This document shows positions 33,730-42,658 of a DNA stretch of 64,000 bases, piece after piece. Source of the DNA: Marinobacter salsuginis. Lineage in GTDB: Bacteria; Pseudomonadota; Gammaproteobacteria; Pseudomonadales; Oleiphilaceae. The notes under the pieces were generated by a model. The model was not told the DNA's origin and did not search any database. It saw only the letters and a program-made list of their open reading frames with translations. The stretch lies in the NCBI RefSeq assembly GCF_009617755.1, contig NZ_BGZH01000001.1, positions 1,798,001-1,862,000 on the forward strand, in the 5' to 3' direction. The position numbers and the translations under genes were made by a program. Numbering within the stretch: the stretch's first letter is position 1; the number at the start of each line of letters is the position of its first letter.

Positions 33730-34794
33730 TTACAGCAGATCGTCCAGGTCCATGGTTTCAACCTCTTCCTGCTGGTCATCCCAGAAGGTACCGAGCTGAC
33801 CCATAGGCGTGCGATGCCCGGTATTCTCAACCCACAGACGATCAGACACCGCGACGATCATATCGGTGGCCATCGCATCCACGAATCGCCAGTCGTCGTT
33901 GGGCGGAGTATTCTCGACGGATTCTGCGTGTTCCCTGATTACCTCCCGAACCATCGCCTCGTCCCCCTTGTTCAGGGCTGCGATAGCATGGAAAACATGA
34001 GGCAGGCGAACGCCCGCAGCTTCACCCTGCTCGTCGGCAATGGCCAGCCGTTCAAAGGCATCCTCACCGTCTGGCTGGGCACCGGGAATCATGGCCCAGA
34101 CCGTTGCCCTCAGAGCCATGGGCGCACCCCACCATTTCTCGTTATCAAGGCAGCTGGTAGCACGGGCAGCAATGGAACCCACGTTTGCCGGCACGCCGAT
34201 GGAGGAGGTGGACTGAATCTGGGCGTTGAGAGCCTGAAGACCGGAAAGCAGGCCGGCCATGTAGATAAACTCATCCATGTCGTCATCGAAATCCGGGCAT
34301 TCGCCATCTGCAGGATTTCCGTAATGGGCATTGTGGTGTTGCCAGGCCGTGTAATAGCGCCGAGCGGCGAGGGTATGGGCCCGCTTCTGACGGATCATGG
34401 CATCTTCCGCGGCATTCCCGTTCATGGCGTGCAGAGCCGCAAGGGCAGCAAGCTCATGTTCCCGGGCCTCTTCCTCGGCACAGCCGCCGGCAGAGAGGTA
34501 GAGCATCACCGCAAGCTGGTCCGGCTCATTGGTGACTCGGCCAAAGGACATCAACAATGGCGCGGTCGCCTCGCTCATGGCGCACCCCATGGCCAGGTCG
34601 TTACTCTCCATCAGGAAGGGTACCGTGTGACTCCGCGAGAAGCCCTGCATCACATCACCGGTGGTCTTGTACATCATGTGATTGACCATACTACAGCCGC
34701 TCAGAACGACGCTGGCCGTGAACGCTGCCACGAGATTGCGGACACGGCGCGCCGTCAAAAGCGCCTTTTGGGAGGGATTCCGGAAATGGGTCAT
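33730..34794 (-). CDS. TatT-like TRAP-associated lipoprotein
   Basis: From ATG 34794 the 354-residue protein has a basic, hydrophobic signal with lipobox VLSGC (Cys34), so it is a lipoprotein. The mature part is alpha-helical (AEEEAREHELAALAALHAM, AEDAMIRQKRAHTLAARRYYTAW) as in TatT (TRAP-associated TPR) components, which contact the binding protein. A Glu/Asp-rich tail (DDQQEEVETMDLDDLL) closes it. The start upstream of this one in the frame would add 50 non-signal residues. The next gene downstream is the TRAP permease 26 nt away, and the TRAP-like binding protein lies upstream, beyond a divergent HU gene. Confidence 0.72.
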   Translation of the reverse strand: MTHFRNPSQKALLTARRVRNLVAAFTASVVLSGCSMVNHMMYKTTGDVMQGFSRSHTVPFLMESNDLAMGCAMSEATAPLLMSFGRVTNEPDQLAVMLYLSAGGCAEEEAREHELAALAALHAMNGNAAEDAMIRQKRAHTLAARRYYTAWQHHNAHYGNPADGECPDFDDDMDEFIYMAGLLSGLQALNAQIQSTSSIGVPANVGSIAARATSCLDNEKWWGAPMALRATVWAMIPGAQPDGEDAFERLAIADEQGEAAGVRLPHVFHAIAALNKGDEAMVREVIREHAESVENTPPNDDWRFVDAMATDMIVAVSDRLWVENTGHRTPMGQLGTFWDDQQEEVETMDLDDLL

Positions 34795-34982
34795 ACCTTC
34801 TTCACCTTTTGCGTTTTTGTTCTGATGCAGTTCTGCGCCGATCCCGCGGGCCAGACTCCGTCGGATGAACCGGTTTGTTACAGACTGTAACCAGGTGGGC
34901 ATTATGGCCCAGGAGTCCCGGCTTTTATGCGACCGATGCCGCAAATGAGGCTAAATTAAACACACCGATGCCGCCCGGAGGT

Positions 34983-35011
34983 TTGCACAATGGGACGGAA
35001 GCCACTATAGA
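34983..35011 (+). promoter_or_regulatory. Probable promoter of the HU gene
   Basis: TTGCAC (34983-34988) and TATAGA (35006-35011) have a perfect 17-nt spacer. The start codon is 79 nt downstream, and a GGAG ribosome-binding site precedes it. Confidence 0.5.
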
Positions 35012-35089
35012 TTGCAGCAACCGTGAATCGTTGTGATTCCGGCCAGGACAGAGACTGAAACAGCAGAAATACAATAAAAGGAGTATCCG

Positions 35090-35362
35090 ATGCGCAAACC
35101 TGAACTCGCCGCGGCCATTGCCGACCGAACCGGCCTCACCCGGGACAAGGCCAGCGAAGTGATTACCGCGTTCACCGACCAGGTGTCGGCCGCTGCCTCC
35201 CGGGGCGAAGATGTCACCCTGATCGGCTTTGGAACCTTCAATATCCGCAGTCGTGAGGCGCGGGACGGACGCAACCCTCAAACCGGCGAGACCATTCGCA
35301 TCCCTGCCAGTAAAACCGTGGGCTTCAAGGCCGGGAAGGCACTGAAAGACGAAATCCGCTAG
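35090..35362 (+). CDS. HU-family nucleoid DNA-binding protein
   Basis: The 90-residue product is a complete HU/IHF-family protein: dimerisation helices (LAAAIADRTGLTRDKASEVITAF), the VTLIGFGTFNIRSREARDGRNPQTGE beta-arm region and the IPASKTVGFKAGKALKD end. The arm GRNPQTGE is of HU type. HU-alpha and HU-beta paralogues cannot be separated from one copy. It is in its own transcription unit (promoter 34983, hairpin 35370) inserted in the middle of a TRAP-like locus, on the opposite strand. Confidence 0.93.
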   Translation: MRKPELAAAIADRTGLTRDKASEVITAFTDQVSAAASRGEDVTLIGFGTFNIRSREARDGRNPQTGETIRIPASKTVGFKAGKALKDEIR

Positions 35363-35369
35363 TCAGCCG

Positions 35370-35391
35370 CAGGCCCGCTCATGCGGGCCTG
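35370..35391. terminator. Hairpin between the HU gene and the binding-protein gene
   Basis: CAGGCCCGC (35370-35378) and GCGGGCCTG (35383-35391) form a perfect 9-bp GC-rich stem with a TCAT loop, between convergent stops. A U-run is lacking, so termination strength is uncertain. Confidence 0.6.
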
Positions 35392-35404
35392 ATTCACTCC
35401 AGTG

Positions 35405-36442
35405 TCAGGTACCGGCGACGGAGGCACACTCGGAACGGGTGGCATCTACCCGGCACCGAATCGCCTTCATCAGCTTGATGGCCCGCTCATCGTAAACACC
35501 GTCTTCCAGTAACGACAGCCGCACCTTGCGCAGCATCTTGTCGTATTCGGCGGTATCTTCCCGCGGCAACTCCATCCACACGTCTTCAGGAATCTCCGCC
35601 TCTGCCTGGGCAATGATTTCATACGCCTCATCAATGCGCTTGATCGCCTGGTCCCGGACCATCTGGCCGGCGGAATCGGGGAACCGGTCGCGGTGGATGA
35701 TCACCTGGAAGTTCATGTAGCCCAGGGCATATTTGACCACGGCCCCGTTGGGCTGGACGCCCTTGTATAACTCCAGCGGGGTATAGGCGACGGCCGGGGC
35801 GTAAGCCAGGTCAACGCTGCCGTTATTGAACTTACCGGCAAAGTTCGCGGAATTGGACCCCACCACGGAGGCGCCGACATGGCGAACCATCCGGACCGAT
35901 GCCTGATCGTAGTCCAGGGTGGCAATCCGTTTGCCCTGAAGCTTTTCGACCGAATCGATACTGCGGTCCCGGGTGTGAAGGTAAATGGCGCCGCCAGGGA
36001 ACACGCCTGCCACTTCGTAGGGGCCGTCAATCAGGAACGGCCGGGCCTTGGGCTGGCTCAGGGTGTTGTACAGCAGGCGCATTTCTTCTTCGCCAGGCAC
36101 GGCGCCCATGGCTTCAAGGCTGCCGGTGAACTTGTTGAATTCACGGGCACGGGTGCCGGTAAGCAGAACAGCATCGCACTGCCCCGCCTTGAAGTCCTCG
36201 GCAGCCACCTTTTCATCGGTATAGGCGCGAAGATCCAGCTTGATGCCATTTTTAAGGGCAACCGGCTGAAAGGTCTTGGTGATGGCAAACAGGGGGCCAT
36301 TGGCACCAACCGGGTCAAAAACGCAAAAACTGCGTTCCAGAGGCTCATTCTGTGCCTGCGCCTGGCCCATTGAGGGAAAGACCAGACTGGCACAGAGGGC
36401 AGCCGCCATGGCTACCCGCTGGGGGAAGTTTGCTGATTTCAC
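35405..36442 (-). CDS. AdeT1/2-type periplasmic solute-binding protein
   Basis: The 345-residue protein has a clear Sec signal peptide (basic start, hydrophobic core AMAAALCASLVF, cleavage near GQAQA). The mature protein has two cysteines near its start (SFCVFDPVGANG) and others near the C-terminus (IRCRVDATRSECASVAG), likely disulphides, and the two-lobe pattern of TRAP/TAXI binding proteins (GKRIATLDYDQASVRMVRHVG, NGSVDLAYAPAVAYTPLELYKG). It resembles the family called AdeT in Acinetobacter and 'putative solute-binding protein' elsewhere. In context with the TatT-like lipoprotein and fused TRAP permease it is best read as the binding protein of this transporter. The ligand is unknown. Confidence 0.75.
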   Translation of the reverse strand: MKSANFPQRVAMAAALCASLVFPSMGQAQAQNEPLERSFCVFDPVGANGPLFAITKTFQPVALKNGIKLDLRAYTDEKVAAEDFKAGQCDAVLLTGTRAREFNKFTGSLEAMGAVPGEEEMRLLYNTLSQPKARPFLIDGPYEVAGVFPGGAIYLHTRDRSIDSVEKLQGKRIATLDYDQASVRMVRHVGASVVGSNSANFAGKFNNGSVDLAYAPAVAYTPLELYKGVQPNGAVVKYALGYMNFQVIIHRDRFPDSAGQMVRDQAIKRIDEAYEIIAQAEAEIPEDVWMELPREDTAEYDKMLRKVRLSLLEDGVYDERAIKLMKAIRCRVDATRSECASVAGT

Positions 36443-36610
36443 GGGATGACTCCTGGTTATTATTGTCGGGCGCCGGTCTGGGTTTCTGGACCGGCCAGGC
36501 CACGCTTTCCTTGGTCGACCATAGGGCGACGGCTACAAGAATACGTTGGCACAGGTGCCTGCCATCAAGGGTTTTTCAGCAACAGGGGGAGATTCTGTGA
36601 TGGTGTCGAC

Positions 36611-36628
36611 AGAGGTTTCGCAACCTCT
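36611..36628. other. Short hairpin downstream of pyrC'
   Basis: AGAGGTT (36611-36617) and AACCTCT (36622-36628) form a perfect 7-bp stem with loop TCGC, 28 nt past the pyrC' stop on the minus strand. No U-run. The rest of the 213-nt gap 36443-36655 holds nothing I can identify apart from the likely binding-protein promoter. Confidence 0.4.
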
Positions 36629-36655
36629 GCCGCACTTTCAGACAGTTCGCCGGGA

Positions 36656-37960
36656 TCAGATCACCGGCTGGGGCCAGGCCTTTCGACCCTCACTCAGGGT
36701 GAGCCTGATCACACCTGGCAGTTCGCGGTCCGTCACCGGCGCGTGACGGCCTGCCGATACCAGAGTTTTCGCGCTGGGCGTCCAGAAGGCATCGGGATCG
36801 AACAGGCAAATATCGGCGACTTCGCCCTCCGCCAGACGCGCAGTCCGGCCAAGCACGGAGGCCGGACCGGCAGTCAGAGCCCGGATCAGGTCGGGCAACG
36901 CCAGCTCATTCATTTCCACCAGCTCCAGACCCAGCGACAGCACGCTCTCGATGCTGGACAGCCCCGGCTCGGTAGCAGCCATGGGCGCCTGCTTTGCAGC
37001 GGTATCATGAGGCTGATGCTGGCTGACGATAGCATCAATTACCCCTTCCCGGACACCGGCTATCAGCGCCTTGCGATCGCTCTCGCCACGCAGTGGCGGG
37101 CGGACGTGGAAGCGGCTGTCAAAACCGGCAAGCGCCTCCTCCGTGAACACCAACTGATGCATGGCCACATCGGCGGTGACCGCAATACCCCGGCGGCGGG
37201 CATCGGCCAGCATTTCAACACTGCGACCGCAGGAAAGCTGGCTGAGGTGCAAACGTACCCCGGTTTCCTCGGCCAGTAACAGCATCTCCATCACCGCAGC
37301 GGTTTCCGCCACTTCCGGAATACCAAGCAGGCCCAACCGCGAGGTCACCAGGCCATCATGGGCGTAGCCGTCGGCGGCCAGGACCTGGTTCTCGGGGCTG
37401 AACATCACCGTCAAACCAAACGTCTGGGCGTAGGCCATACACCGGCGCAATATGCGGGCATTGCGCACGCCCCGGGAACCATTACCCACGGCAACACAGC
37501 CGGCTGCGGCCAGGCCAGCCATATCACTGAGCAGATCGCCCTCTAGGCCCCGGGTGATAGCGCCAATGGGCAAAACCCGGATGGGCGAACGGCTGGCAGC
37601 ACCATCACGGATCAGGTGGGTGACGGCACTGGAATCGTTTACCGGCGAGGTTTCCGGCGAGGCGCACACGGTGGTAAATCCGCCGTGGGCCGCGGCAAGG
37701 GTCTCCGAAGCGATGTTACCTTTCTGACCGTTGCCCGGCTCACGGACATTACAGCAAAGATCGACAAACCCCGGTGTGATTATGCCGTTGTCTGCGCTGA
37801 TGGTCTCGTCGGCTGTCTCCCGGGCGGCGGCTTCGCCCATCGCAACAATACGGCCATCCCTTATCAACAGTGCGGTATTCTCCTGCTCTGCGCCCTGGCC
37901 ATCGAACAGGCGGCCTCCGGTGATTTTCAGACTGCTTCCGGATGTATTGACACTGCTCAT
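36656..37960 (-). CDS. pyrC': Inactive dihydroorotase homologue (PyrC')
   Basis: The 434-residue protein has the amidohydrolase fold of type I dihydroorotase ([53 protein letters not shown] end), but the metal-binding HxH at the end of strand 1 is replaced: the usual DxHxHxR reads [10 protein letters not shown]. Other zinc ligands are also not in place. It therefore should not hydrolyse dihydroorotate. In pseudomonads such PyrC' proteins are needed to assemble and stabilise aspartate transcarbamoylase, and the four-base overlap with pyrB fits that role. A true dihydroorotase must be encoded elsewhere. Confidence 0.9.
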   Translation of the reverse strand: MSSVNTSGSSLKITGGRLFDGQGAEQENTALLIRDGRIVAMGEAAARETADETISADNGIITPGFVDLCCNVREPGNGQKGNIASETLAAAHGGFTTVCASPETSPVNDSSAVTHLIRDGAASRSPIRVLPIGAITRGLEGDLLSDMAGLAAAGCVAVGNGSRGVRNARILRRCMAYAQTFGLTVMFSPENQVLAADGYAHDGLVTSRLGLLGIPEVAETAAVMEMLLLAEETGVRLHLSQLSCGRSVEMLADARRRGIAVTADVAMHQLVFTEEALAGFDSRFHVRPPLRGESDRKALIAGVREGVIDAIVSQHQPHDTAAKQAPMAATEPGLSSIESVLSLGLELVEMNELALPDLIRALTAGPASVLGRTARLAEGEVADICLFDPDAFWTPSAKTLVSAGRHAPVTDRELPGVIRLTLSEGRKAWPQPVI

Positions 37961-38970
37961 GCCTGGCCCCTCTCACTCAGTTTCTGCTGGCGCTCGGCGA
38001 CCTGACCGCCCATGGCCATGGACATGACCGCCATCCGGATGGCAATGCCGTTAGTGACCTGGTTCAGAATCACCGATTGCGGCCCGTCGGCCACCGCCGA
38101 CTCAATTTCAACTCCGCGGTTGATGGGCCCCGGATGCATGACGATGCATTCCGGATGCGCCAGCGCCAGTTTCTGCTGGTTCAGTCCGTACAGCCGGTAA
38201 AACTCCCGCTCGCTGGGCAGCAAAGCGCCTTCCATCCGCTCTTTCTGAAGCCGCAGCATGATCACCACATCCAGGTCCCTCATGCCCCGGTTCATATCGT
38301 ATTCAACCGTGCAGCCAAGACTTTCCACGTCTTTGGGAAGCAGCGTCCCAGGCGCAATGACCCGTACCTCTTCGGCACCCAGCTCGTTGAGGGCCCTGAT
38401 CTGGGAACGGGCCACCCGGGAGTGCAGGACGTCACCGACGATAGCGACTTTCAGGCCCTCGAACCGCCCCTTGTGCTGGCGGATCGTCAACATATCCAGC
38501 ATGGCCTGGGTCGGGTGGGCGTGACGGCCATCACCGGCGTTGATAATGGCGACGCCGGGGGTCACGCTCTCGGCGATAAAATGCGGCGCACCACTCTGGG
38601 AGTGGCGGACCACGAACATGTCGCTGGCCATGGCTTCCAGATTGAGCAGCGTGTCAGACAGGGATTCGCCCTTGGAGGTGGCCGAGGTACTGATGTCCAG
38701 GTTAAGCACATCCGCAGACAGTCGCTTGGCCGCCAGCTCAAAGGTACTGCGGGTGCGGGTACTGGATTCAAAAAACAGGTTCACCACGGTCCGGCCCCGG
38801 AGCAGCGGCACTTTCTTGATGGTGCGCTCCCCCACCTCGATAAAGGAATCCGCCGTGTCGAGGATGTCGGTCAGCAAGGCGCGATCCAGGCCGTCGAGAG
38901 TCAGGAAGTGCCGCAACTGACCATCCCGGGTCAGCTGCAAGTGGTGCGGGGAAGAGTCGTTCGCGGTCAT
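37957..38970 (-). CDS. pyrB: Aspartate carbamoyltransferase catalytic chain
   Basis: PyrB joins carbamoyl phosphate and aspartate, the first committed step of pyrimidine synthesis. The 337-residue protein has the carbamoyl-phosphate motif [15 protein letters not shown], the 80s loop [23 protein letters not shown] and the aspartate-binding [11 protein letters not shown]. The N-terminal extension of about 20 residues compared with E. coli PyrB is as in pseudomonads, where it carries nucleotide regulation. pyrI is absent; PyrC' takes the structural part. Operon order pyrR-pyrB-pyrC'. Confidence 0.96.
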   Translation of the reverse strand: MTANDSSPHHLQLTRDGQLRHFLTLDGLDRALLTDILDTADSFIEVGERTIKKVPLLRGRTVVNLFFESSTRTRSTFELAAKRLSADVLNLDISTSATSKGESLSDTLLNLEAMASDMFVVRHSQSGAPHFIAESVTPGVAIINAGDGRHAHPTQAMLDMLTIRQHKGRFEGLKVAIVGDVLHSRVARSQIRALNELGAEEVRVIAPGTLLPKDVESLGCTVEYDMNRGMRDLDVVIMLRLQKERMEGALLPSEREFYRLYGLNQQKLALAHPECIVMHPGPINRGVEIESAVADGPQSVILNQVTNGIAIRMAVMSMAMGGQVAERQQKLSERGQA

Positions 38971-38997
38971 GGGTCGCCTGTTATCTGATTCGGAGGT

Positions 38998-39507
38998 TTA
39001 TTGTCCGGCTTCCTGGAGCTCGATGCGGAGCGGGTCGGGGCCACGCAGTTTGACTCGCTGATGGGATTCCAGCGCCATCGTCTTGCCAGCCACGTCGGGC
39101 TGGATGGGCAGTTCCCTGGCGCCGAGGTCAATCAGGGTGGCCAATATGATACTGGCTGGGCGGCCATAATCGAAGATCTCATTCATCGCGGCGCGGATGG
39201 TCCGGCCGCTCATAATGACATCGTCAATCAGGATGATGTCCCGACCCTCGGTATCGAAGGGCAGGCTTGAGGGTTTGACCCGGGGATTCAGGCCAATGCG
39301 GCTGAAATCGTCGCGGTAGAAGGAAATGTCCAGTTCGCCGAACGGCTCATCGATACCCAGGCGCTTGCTGAGCACATCCGCCAGCCAGACGCCACCGGTA
39401 CGGATACCGATCAGAACCGGCGATTCCACGCCCCTTTGCTCCAGCGTCTGACGCAGCCCTGACTCCATCTGGTCAAGCAACTGATCAATATCAAGCAATG
39501 CCGTCAT
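38998..39507 (-). CDS. pyrR: Bifunctional pyrimidine regulator PyrR / uracil phosphoribosyltransferase
   Basis: The 169-residue product is a type I phosphoribosyltransferase with PRPP-binding motif ILIDDVIMSGRTIRAAM and the GIRTGGVWLADVL loop, typical of PyrR. In Bacillus it is an RNA-binding attenuator; in pseudomonads it is a regulator acting on pyrimidine genes without known attenuators, and I see no attenuator hairpin ahead of pyrB here (only 27 nt between them). It lies between ruvX and pyrB in the same direction. Confidence 0.93.
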   Translation of the reverse strand: MTALLDIDQLLDQMESGLRQTLEQRGVESPVLIGIRTGGVWLADVLSKRLGIDEPFGELDISFYRDDFSRIGLNPRVKPSSLPFDTEGRDIILIDDVIMSGRTIRAAMNEIFDYGRPASIILATLIDLGARELPIQPDVAGKTMALESHQRVKLRGPDPLRIELQEAGQ

Positions 39508-39514
39508 TCGGTCC

Positions 39515-39937
39515 TCACTGTTGAAAAAAGGTTTCGAGGATCAGCACCGCGGCCCGGTCGTCGACTCCGTGACGTCCAAAATCACGACTGCCCCCGGCGG
39601 CCATCACTTCGCCCTTGGCTTCGAAGCTGGTGAGCCGCTCGTCCACCATCTCGACCGGCACGTGGTAACGCCCGTGCAGGCGCTTGCCGAACTTGCGCGC
39701 CCGGGCACACATATCGTTTTCGGTGTCGTCCATGTTCAGAGGCAGGCCAACCACCACCAGGTCCGGGCGCCACTCCTCAAGCAGGGATTCAATCTGTTGC
39801 CAGTCCGGAATACCGTCGCGAGCGGGAACCAGCGCCACTGGCTGGCCGGACCCAAGCAATTCCTGGCCGACGGCAACGCCAATCCGGCGGGTACCAAAAT
39901 CAAACGCCATGATCCGGCGACTGTTTGTTTCAGGCAT
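39515..39937 (-). CDS. ruvX: Putative pre-16S rRNA nuclease / Holliday junction resolvase YqgF (RuvX)
   Basis: YqgF family RNase H-fold nuclease, needed for maturation of the 16S rRNA 5' end. The 140-residue protein (ATG 39937) has MAFDFGTRRIGVAVG with the active-site Asp, VVGLPLNMDDTENDM, and VDERLTSFEA with the catalytic Asp/Glu pair, and a last Asp in the DDRAAVLILE segment. The ATG overlaps the algH stop by eight bases; the GTG 15 bases upstream (MNRSAM...) is an alternative. Seven bases separate it from pyrR. Confidence 0.92.
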   Translation of the reverse strand: MPETNSRRIMAFDFGTRRIGVAVGQELLGSGQPVALVPARDGIPDWQQIESLLEEWRPDLVVVGLPLNMDDTENDMCARARKFGKRLHGRYHVPVEMVDERLTSFEAKGEVMAAGGSRDFGRHGVDDRAAVLILETFFQQ

Positions 39938-40496
39938 GGCCGACCGATTCACTGAGCTGGTTGAGATCTATGCCGATCAGTTTGAGTACGGCCTTGTAAC
40001 GCTCTTCCCAGGGGGTACGGAACAGGATCTCTGTGGTGGCCGGGCAAGTGAGCCATGCGTTACTGCCCAGCTCCTCTTCCAGCTGCCCCTCGCTCCAGCC
40101 GGAGTAGCCCAGGGCCACCAGATATTCCTCGGGGCCCTCACTACGGCCAATCCCTGCCAGTATGTCGCGGGATGTGGTCAGCAGAACATCCTCGGTGACC
40201 TTTGCCGTATTCTGCCAACTGGTTCCGGGGGGATGCAGCACAAAGCCCCGCTCCGGCTGCACCGGACCACCGCTGAATACCGGCAGATCCAGTTCGCCCC
40301 CTGGCAGGTCCAGCTGCTCCAGGATTTCGCCCAGATGAATGTCCAGCGGGTGATTGATCATCAAGCCCAGTGCACCGTCGTCAGAATGCTCACAGATATA
40401 AATAACGCCGCCATGGAAACGCGGATCCGCGAGATAGGGTGATGCCACCAGAAAATGGTGCCGCAAGCTGTGGGGAGAGTGCTTTGATGCTGTCAT
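39930..40496 (-). CDS. algH: YqgE/AlgH family protein (DUF179)
   Basis: The 188-residue product has the diagnostic HHFLVASPYLADPRFHGGVIYICEH start and the VFSGGPVQPERGFVLH loop of the AlgH family. The biochemical role is not settled; in Pseudomonas algH is linked with alginate and other virulence traits. It overlaps tonB upstream by four bases (ATGA) and ruvX downstream by eight, so the genes tonB-algH-ruvX-pyrR-pyrB-pyrC' form one compact string. Confidence 0.93.
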   Translation of the reverse strand: MTASKHSPHSLRHHFLVASPYLADPRFHGGVIYICEHSDDGALGLMINHPLDIHLGEILEQLDLPGGELDLPVFSGGPVQPERGFVLHPPGTSWQNTAKVTEDVLLTTSRDILAGIGRSEGPEEYLVALGYSGWSEGQLEEELGSNAWLTCPATTEILFRTPWEERYKAVLKLIGIDLNQLSESVGHA

Positions 40497-41359
40497 CCGG
40501 ATGTCAGCCCCCGACGCTGGAAGGACCAGGTACGTATGATTTCGAGTTCATCCACCTCTTTCCGCATTTCGTCCGGAAACGGTGCAAACGGCGCGGCCAT
40601 CCTGACAATGCGTATTGCTGCATCATCCAGCACGGTGCTGCCGGAAGACTGAAGGATAGCCACCTCTTTAATGGTGCCGTCTTTCTTCAGCGACACCAGC
40701 AACCTCAGTGTGCCATAGATTCCGGCATTGCGCGCCTCGGTGGGGTAATTGATGTTGCCCACCCGGGTTACCTTGCTGACCCAGTTCTGGACATACCAGG
40801 CGTTGGTAGACTTGAGCGTGGAGGCAGCGGTAACACGCATCACCCTGGGTTTGCGGGCATAGGCCTGCTGCTGGGCATCGAAGCGGGCCTCCAGGCTGGC
40901 AATTTCAAGGCTACGCTCCATCAGGCTCTTTTTCTCCCGCACGGGCAGGGGCTCTTCTTCGGGCGTGGTGCGTTCCTCAGGCGCCTGAACCTTCTGACTG
41001 GACGCGCTCTCGGTCTGCACCACCTGTTTTTCCTGGCGCGGCTGCGGCTGGGTCTGGGACGGCGGCTCGGGCTGAACCTGAGCCACTTCAGGCTGACTGA
41101 CCTCCGCCGGCTGGGGCGTGGTCATTTCCCGAACCTCTTCCTGGGTACCGCTGCCCTTCTGACTGGTCTGGGCCAGAAAATCCGCTTTCTCGGGAGCTTC
41201 TTCGTCGTCGAACTGGGACAGGGTGATCTCCATGGTCTGAGCCGAGGAACGGGGCGACTCAGGCGCAAAGGTGATACCCAACACCACAATGGCGTGCACT
41301 GCCAACGCCATGAAAAGGGTGAAGGAAAACCGGTCGAAGTCGCTTACCTGAACTGCCAT
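40493..41359 (-). CDS. tonB3: Energy transducer TonB (TonB3-like)
   Basis: TonB transmits proton-motive force from ExbBD to outer-membrane receptors. The 288-residue product has an N-terminal membrane helix (about 12-30, FTLFMALAVHAIVVLGI), a Pro/Glu/Gln-rich periplasmic linker with coiled-coil character, and a C-terminal TonB domain (YPTEARNAGIYGTLRLLVSLKKDGTI). No exbB/exbD genes adjoin. Its place between gshB and algH is that of P. aeruginosa tonB3, which is needed for normal type IV pilus function, so a link with the neighbouring pil-chp operon is likely. Confidence 0.87.
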   Translation of the reverse strand: MAVQVSDFDRFSFTLFMALAVHAIVVLGITFAPESPRSSAQTMEITLSQFDDEEAPEKADFLAQTSQKGSGTQEEVREMTTPQPAEVSQPEVAQVQPEPPSQTQPQPRQEKQVVQTESASSQKVQAPEERTTPEEEPLPVREKKSLMERSLEIASLEARFDAQQQAYARKPRVMRVTAASTLKSTNAWYVQNWVSKVTRVGNINYPTEARNAGIYGTLRLLVSLKKDGTIKEVAILQSSGSTVLDDAAIRIVRMAAPFAPFPDEMRKEVDELEIIRTWSFQRRGLTSG

Positions 41360-41407
41360 TCCTGATACGGATCCTGTCGTTAAACCTGCCCGGTGACCAC
41401 TACCGGA

Positions 41408-42361
41408 TTAAGCCTGGCCCAGGCGTTTTGCGATTGCATCCATCAACAGACCACCAATATCGATCCCGAAGGCGGCATCGAGTTCCCGGATGCAGGTCGG
41501 GCTGGTGACATTGATTTCGGTAAGATAATCACCGATCACGTCCAGGCCGACAAATACGAGGCCCTTCTCTTTAATCACCGGCGCAACGCGCTCGCAGATC
41601 TCCCGATCCCGGGCGGTCAGTTCCCGACCTTCGCCGCGGCCGCCGGCGGCAAGATTGCCCCGATTCTCCCCTTGGGATGGGATTCTCGCAAGGGAATAGG
41701 GTACCGGCTCACCGTCGATCAACAGGATACGTTTGTCACCATCGCTGATTTCCGGAATGTACTTCTGGGCCATGGCCTGGTGAGTGCCATAGTTGGTGAG
41801 GGTTTCGATAATGACCCCGAGGTTGAAATCGTTTTCGCGGATCCTGAAGATCGAATGACCGCCCATGCCATCCACCGGCTTCATGATGACATCGCCGTGC
41901 TTGGCATAGAACTCGCGGAAACGGGTTGCCGAACGCGAGACCAACAGAGGTGGCGTCAGGTCCTCAAACTGCGTGGCAAACAGTTTCTCGTTGCAGTCGC
42001 GAAGCGTGGATGCCGGGTTGACCACCAGGGCACCCTGCTGCTCCGCCGCCTCCAATATATAGGTGGCCATCAGGAACTCACGGTCCACCGGCGGATCCTT
42101 GCGCATCAGGATGACATCCAGGTCCCCCAGCGCCCGGTCCTGGCTGGGCCCGAAGCTGTACCAGTTCTCGGGATCCATGTGGACGGTCAGGTCGCGGGTG
42201 TGCGCCATGGCCGTGCCGCCATCGAGATACATATCCGGCAGTTCCATGTATTCGATTTCCCAGCCACGTTTCTGGGCAGCCAGCAACATGGCCAGTGAGC
42301 TGTCTTTCTTGAAGTGGATATCTTCAATCGGATCCATCACGATCCCGAGTCTGACGGTCAT
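41408..42361 (-). CDS. gshB: Glutathione synthetase
   Basis: GshB joins gamma-glutamylcysteine and glycine with ATP. From ATG 42361 (AGGAACGCTC upstream) the protein has 317 residues, the normal length, with RLGIVMDPIEDIHFKKDSS at the start, the ATP-grasp segments DVIMKPVDGMGGHSIF and IPEISDGDKRILLIDGEP, and the C-terminal GLDVIGDYLTEINVTSPTC with the Glu/Asn metal ligands. It is divergent from pilG across a 297-nt gap, as in Pseudomonas. Confidence 0.95.
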   Translation of the reverse strand: MTVRLGIVMDPIEDIHFKKDSSLAMLLAAQKRGWEIEYMELPDMYLDGGTAMAHTRDLTVHMDPENWYSFGPSQDRALGDLDVILMRKDPPVDREFLMATYILEAAEQQGALVVNPASTLRDCNEKLFATQFEDLTPPLLVSRSATRFREFYAKHGDVIMKPVDGMGGHSIFRIRENDFNLGVIIETLTNYGTHQAMAQKYIPEISDGDKRILLIDGEPVPYSLARIPSQGENRGNLAAGGRGEGRELTARDREICERVAPVIKEKGLVFVGLDVIGDYLTEINVTSPTCIRELDAAFGIDIGGLLMDAIAKRLGQA

Positions 42362-42658
42362 GAGCGTTCCTGCAGTCCTGAGGGTTAAAAACACGAACCG
42401 GTCTGCAGAGCGGACCGGGCATTAAGTGCTATGCTGTGAAATCAGATGGTATTGTACCCGAGCTGCAAATGCATCCGGAGAAATCCTCAGTCAGTTACGT
42501 GACGTTGCGGGCAGAAGTACATTTGGTCACAAACTAATACTTTTTATCCGGCCATTGATAATCTATAAATGAGCGGGGTTTATAGAAGAACCTTAAGGTT
42601 TGTGTTAAAACCCCCGTTTTAAAATAACGACAGTCGCTGAGCGCAAGGCAGTTGGACA
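42362..42658. other. Divergent gshB-pilG intergenic region
   Basis: This 297-nt region has an AT-rich middle. On the plus strand TTGATA (42555-42560) is followed after 18 nt by TTTATA (42579-42584), a weak promoter candidate for the pil-chp operon. A short palindrome TTAAAAC-CCCC-GTTTTAA (42605-42622) lies in the probable leader of pilG. No small gene is evident. Confidence 0.4.

Noticed and set aside
35405..36442. Annotation as an AdeT aminoglycoside efflux protein
   Set aside because: A signal peptide, a soluble two-lobe pattern and TRAP-like neighbours indicate a periplasmic binding protein; a soluble protein cannot be an efflux pump.
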